The notes under the pieces: generated by a model | Told to the model about the DNA's origin: nothing | Seen by the model: the letters and a program-made list of their open reading frames with translations, nothing else | Databases searched by the model: none | Shown: one piece after another, positions 62,089 to 64,000 of the stretch | Position numbering within the stretch: position 1 is the stretch's first letter | Layout of the letters: each line of letters starts with the position of its first letter | Assembly: GCF_003596405.1 (NCBI RefSeq) | Contig: NZ_QYUR01000003.1 | Coordinates: 248,001-312,000 of the forward strand | Length of the DNA stretch: 64,000 nucleotides | Source: Pseudomonas cavernicola | GTDB taxonomy: Bacteria > Pseudomonadota > Gammaproteobacteria > Pseudomonadales > Pseudomonadaceae | Reading direction: 5' to 3' | Position numbers and translations under genes: made by a program

Positions 62089-63924
62089 ATCGAGTAGGGA
62101 GCGGGATTACTCCCGCCGCCCTCTCACACCACCGTACGTGCGGTTCCGCATACGGCGGTTCATGGGTGACGCTGGAGGTGCCGCTGGGTATCCAGCAGCG
62201 AGATCAAGCCCAAGGCGTCGAAGAAGCGTTTCGGGAAGGCCGCATTCATGTGTGATGCACCCGAATTCCACCACGGACCTTGTCCGTTTCGGGCCGAGCG
62301 CCATGCACGATCTTCCGTCAGGCGCTGTCGACGCAGCATTGTGGTTCGGCCTTGACGGTGCTTTGCTTGCCGCCAGAGCAGGCAGCGCAGTCTTCGTCTC
62401 AGCCAACCGTCCAGACTCTCCAGTGCATTCTTGGTCTGCGTGAACTGGAAGTAGCCGATCCACCCTCGAAGCACCGGATTCAGTGTCTCGATGGTATGAG
62501 TCAGGCTTCTTCCCCGTCCTTGACGTAACAACTCCTTCACGCGGGCCATTAGCCTTTGCAGGCTTTGCGGTGCGATACGCAGCCGAGCCTGGCGATGGGC
62601 CGTCAGGCTATATCCCAAGAACTTGCGCGTTGACGGCTTGGCGCAGGCACTTTTCGCTTCGTTGATTTGCAGCTTCAGGCGCTCCGTAAGGAACCCCTTC
62701 ATCTGCTTCAACAGTTGCTCGCCTGCCGCCTTGCTTCGCACGTAGATGTTGCAGTCGTCCGCGTAGCGGCAGAACGCATGGCCACGTCGCTCAAGTTCGC
62801 GATCCCAATCGGTGAGCAGGATGTTCGACAGCAGCGGCGAGAGCGGTCCATGCGTGACGGGCTGGTCGCACAACGCCGAGAGCCGGATCAGCTTGAGCAC
62901 TCGCGCATCCGTCACCCGCCGGGCGAGCCGTGACATCAGGATGTCGTGGTTCACCCGGTCGAAGAATTTCTCCAAATCGATATCCACCACCCAGCGGCGG
63001 CCTTCTTGCACATACTGCTGTGCCGCTAGTACTGCCTGCTGGGCGCTGCGCCCCGGCCGGAAGCCGTAGCTGGAGTCGGAGAAAACCGGCTCGAAGATCG
63101 GTTGGAGGGTCTGGAGCAGCGCCTGCTGGATCAGACGGTCCAGTACCGTCGGGATACCCAGTGTGCGTATCCCGCCCGCAGGCTTGGAAATGTCCACTGC
63201 GCGTACCGCCTGCGGCATGTACTGTCCGTTTATCAGCACTGCTTTTATGCTTGGCCAGTGCATCTTCAGCCAGCCGGCGAACCGCTCGACCGGGAGTCCA
63301 TCGACCCCCGGCGCGCCACGGTTGCCGACCACTTTTCGATACGCCAGCCACAGGTTGTCTCGATCAACCACCGCCTCCATTAGCGATGGCTCCCCCGCTT
63401 TCGTTTGCTCGGTAGCCGCCGTGCCCGCCTCAACGCCATGCACATCGCCCCCGGAGTTCCGCCCCGGCTCTGACGTCATGGCTGCGTTTTCGCGCACTTG
63501 TGTCTCATCGGCTGCATCGAGTCTCTACCGTCCTAATCGCGGTCACTCATGTTCGGCCCTTCGGTCAAACCGCACCTACTATGGCTTCTGCTGACTTCTG
63601 TACGGCCATCCTCACGCCTCGCGACGCCAGTAGCACAATGGCAGCCATACAGATCTCCCCGGGTATGACGCACCCACCTTCACGCTTATGCCTGTCGGAT
63701 ATACGCCGCATCGTTCTGTGCAAGTACCGGGCTTTGGCCTTTTTTGCTGCCTTACCCCGATGCGTCGCCTCGTATCCGCTTCCTGTTCGTCAGGCCAGCG
63801 CTTTGCCTCGGGCTTCCTTCGGATTCGCAGTCACCCGCGACACCCTTGCCTCTGGCTAACACTTCCCCTTGCCGGGTGTGTAGAGGACTTTCACCTCCGA
63901 GTGAGTGCGCCCTGCCGGGCGCAC
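62089..63924 (-). mobile_element. Group II intron
   Basis: The minus-strand transcript begins GTGCGCCCGGCAGGGCGCAC, the canonical GUGYG 5' end, at 63924. It ends in domain V (AACCGCACGTACGGTGG) and domain VI (GGCGGGAGTAATCCCG), then CTACTCGAT at 62089. Total length about 1.84 kb, with a reverse transcriptase ORF inside domain IV. The 5' exon is a terminator hairpin with a T run, the typical target of class C introns. Confidence 0.9.
62160..63479 (-). CDS. ltrA: Group II intron reverse transcriptase/maturase
   Basis: A protein of 439 residues in the intron. RT blocks are in order: WLAYRKVVGNRGAPGVDGLP, SKPAGGIRTLGIPTVLDRLI, YGFRPGRSAQQAV, WVVDIDLEKFFDRVNHDILM, and the catalytic CRYADDCNIYV. 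Maturase domain X follows (GRSLTHTIETLNPVLRGWIG) and the tail reads GPWWNSGASHMNAAFPKRFF. Between LKLIRL and GPLSPLLSN the expected sequence with EGTPQGG is replaced by SALCDQPVTH, so RT block 4 (PQG) is missing. ATG 63479 is chosen; a GTG at 63497 is an alternative. The enzyme is probably inactive. Confidence 0.85.
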   Translation of the reverse strand: MTSEPGRNSGGDVHGVEAGTAATEQTKAGEPSLMEAVVDRDNLWLAYRKVVGNRGAPGVDGLPVERFAGWLKMHWPSIKAVLINGQYMPQAVRAVDISKPAGGIRTLGIPTVLDRLIQQALLQTLQPIFEPVFSDSSYGFRPGRSAQQAVLAAQQYVQEGRRWVVDIDLEKFFDRVNHDILMSRLARRVTDARVLKLIRLSALCDQPVTHGPLSPLLSNILLTDWDRELERRGHAFCRYADDCNIYVRSKAAGEQLLKQMKGFLTERLKLQINEAKSACAKPSTRKFLGYSLTAHRQARLRIAPQSLQRLMARVKELLRQGRGRSLTHTIETLNPVLRGWIGYFQFTQTKNALESLDGWLRRRLRCLLWRQAKHRQGRTTMLRRQRLTEDRAWRSARNGQGPWWNSGASHMNAAFPKRFFDALGLISLLDTQRHLQRHP

Positions 63925-63957
63925 AAAAAAAAGGCCTAGATTTTCATCTAAGCCTTT
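63925..63957 (-). terminator. Terminator serving as the intron 5' exon
   Basis: On the minus strand AAAGGCTTAGAT, loop GAAA, ATCTAGGCCTTTTTTT, immediately followed by the intron GTGCG. It presumably ends a gene lying beyond the right edge of the window. The last 43 bp hold nothing else recognisable. Confidence 0.75.
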
Positions 63958-64000
63958 GATTTTATTCAGTTTTTTTCGAATTTGGTGGAAGGCCAGGGAT

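Noticed and set aside
62160..63497. Intron RT considered as a diversity-generating or retron RT
   Set aside because: Maturase domain X, GUGYG 5' end and domain V/VI structures show a group II intron.

Overview
The window is chromosomal DNA of a Pseudomonas species. The best evidence is conserved gene order: gor, a VOC gene, galU and ugd together, and gacA-uvrC-pgsA followed by tRNA-Gly, tRNA-Cys and tRNA-Leu on the minus strand. The core is GC-rich with Pseudomonas-like proteins. Two accessory blocks interrupt it, and one of them contains a clearly AT-rich stretch.

Layout. 1-13.3 kb: a plus-strand Bat-type operon (DUF58, DUF4381, two VWA proteins, BatD), probably preceded by moxR, then a periplasmic HAD phosphatase, a formylglycine-type sulfatase, a membrane protein fused to a spermidine-synthase-like domain, and an eight-haem cytochrome with TPRs. 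13.4-23.7 kb: four regulators (AraC, LysR, LysR, and an AraC relative that has lost one helix-turn-helix), a degenerate spacer, two tandem DUF1254/DUF1214 proteins, an alkylsulfatase, and a PCu(A)C copper chaperone. 23.8-29.4 kb: core genes (TRIC-like channel, gor, VOC protein, galU, ugd, a small secreted protein). 29.4-32.5 kb: a decayed prophage remnant (holin, endolysin, ninI-like phosphatase, DUF1364 fragment) ending at tRNA-Leu. 32.5-36.1 kb: tRNAs, pgsA, uvrC, gacA.

36.3-47.15 kb is a genomic island. It has a P4-type tyrosine integrase, AlpA, a serine recombinase, an HTH protein and a possible HUH replication protein, followed by eight AT-rich integron gene cassettes separated by attC sites. 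No integron integrase is visible, so the array is a CALIN. Each end of the island carries a 15-bp tRNA 3'-end repeat and a nearly identical 20-bp inner repeat.

47.3-62.0 kb is a catabolic cluster: a truncated gabD, an aldehyde dehydrogenase, two class-I glutamine amidotransferases, a cytochrome P450 with its own adrenodoxin-reductase-like flavoprotein and flavodoxin, a glutamine-synthetase-like ligase, an APC permease, a GntR/FCD regulator and several sensor proteins. It looks like a gamma-glutamylation route for an amine that is first oxidised by the P450. Several promoters share a palindromic operator located between -35 and -10. The right end, 62.09-63.92 kb, is a group II intron inserted directly behind a terminator hairpin. 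Its reverse transcriptase has lost the region expected to hold the PQG motif.
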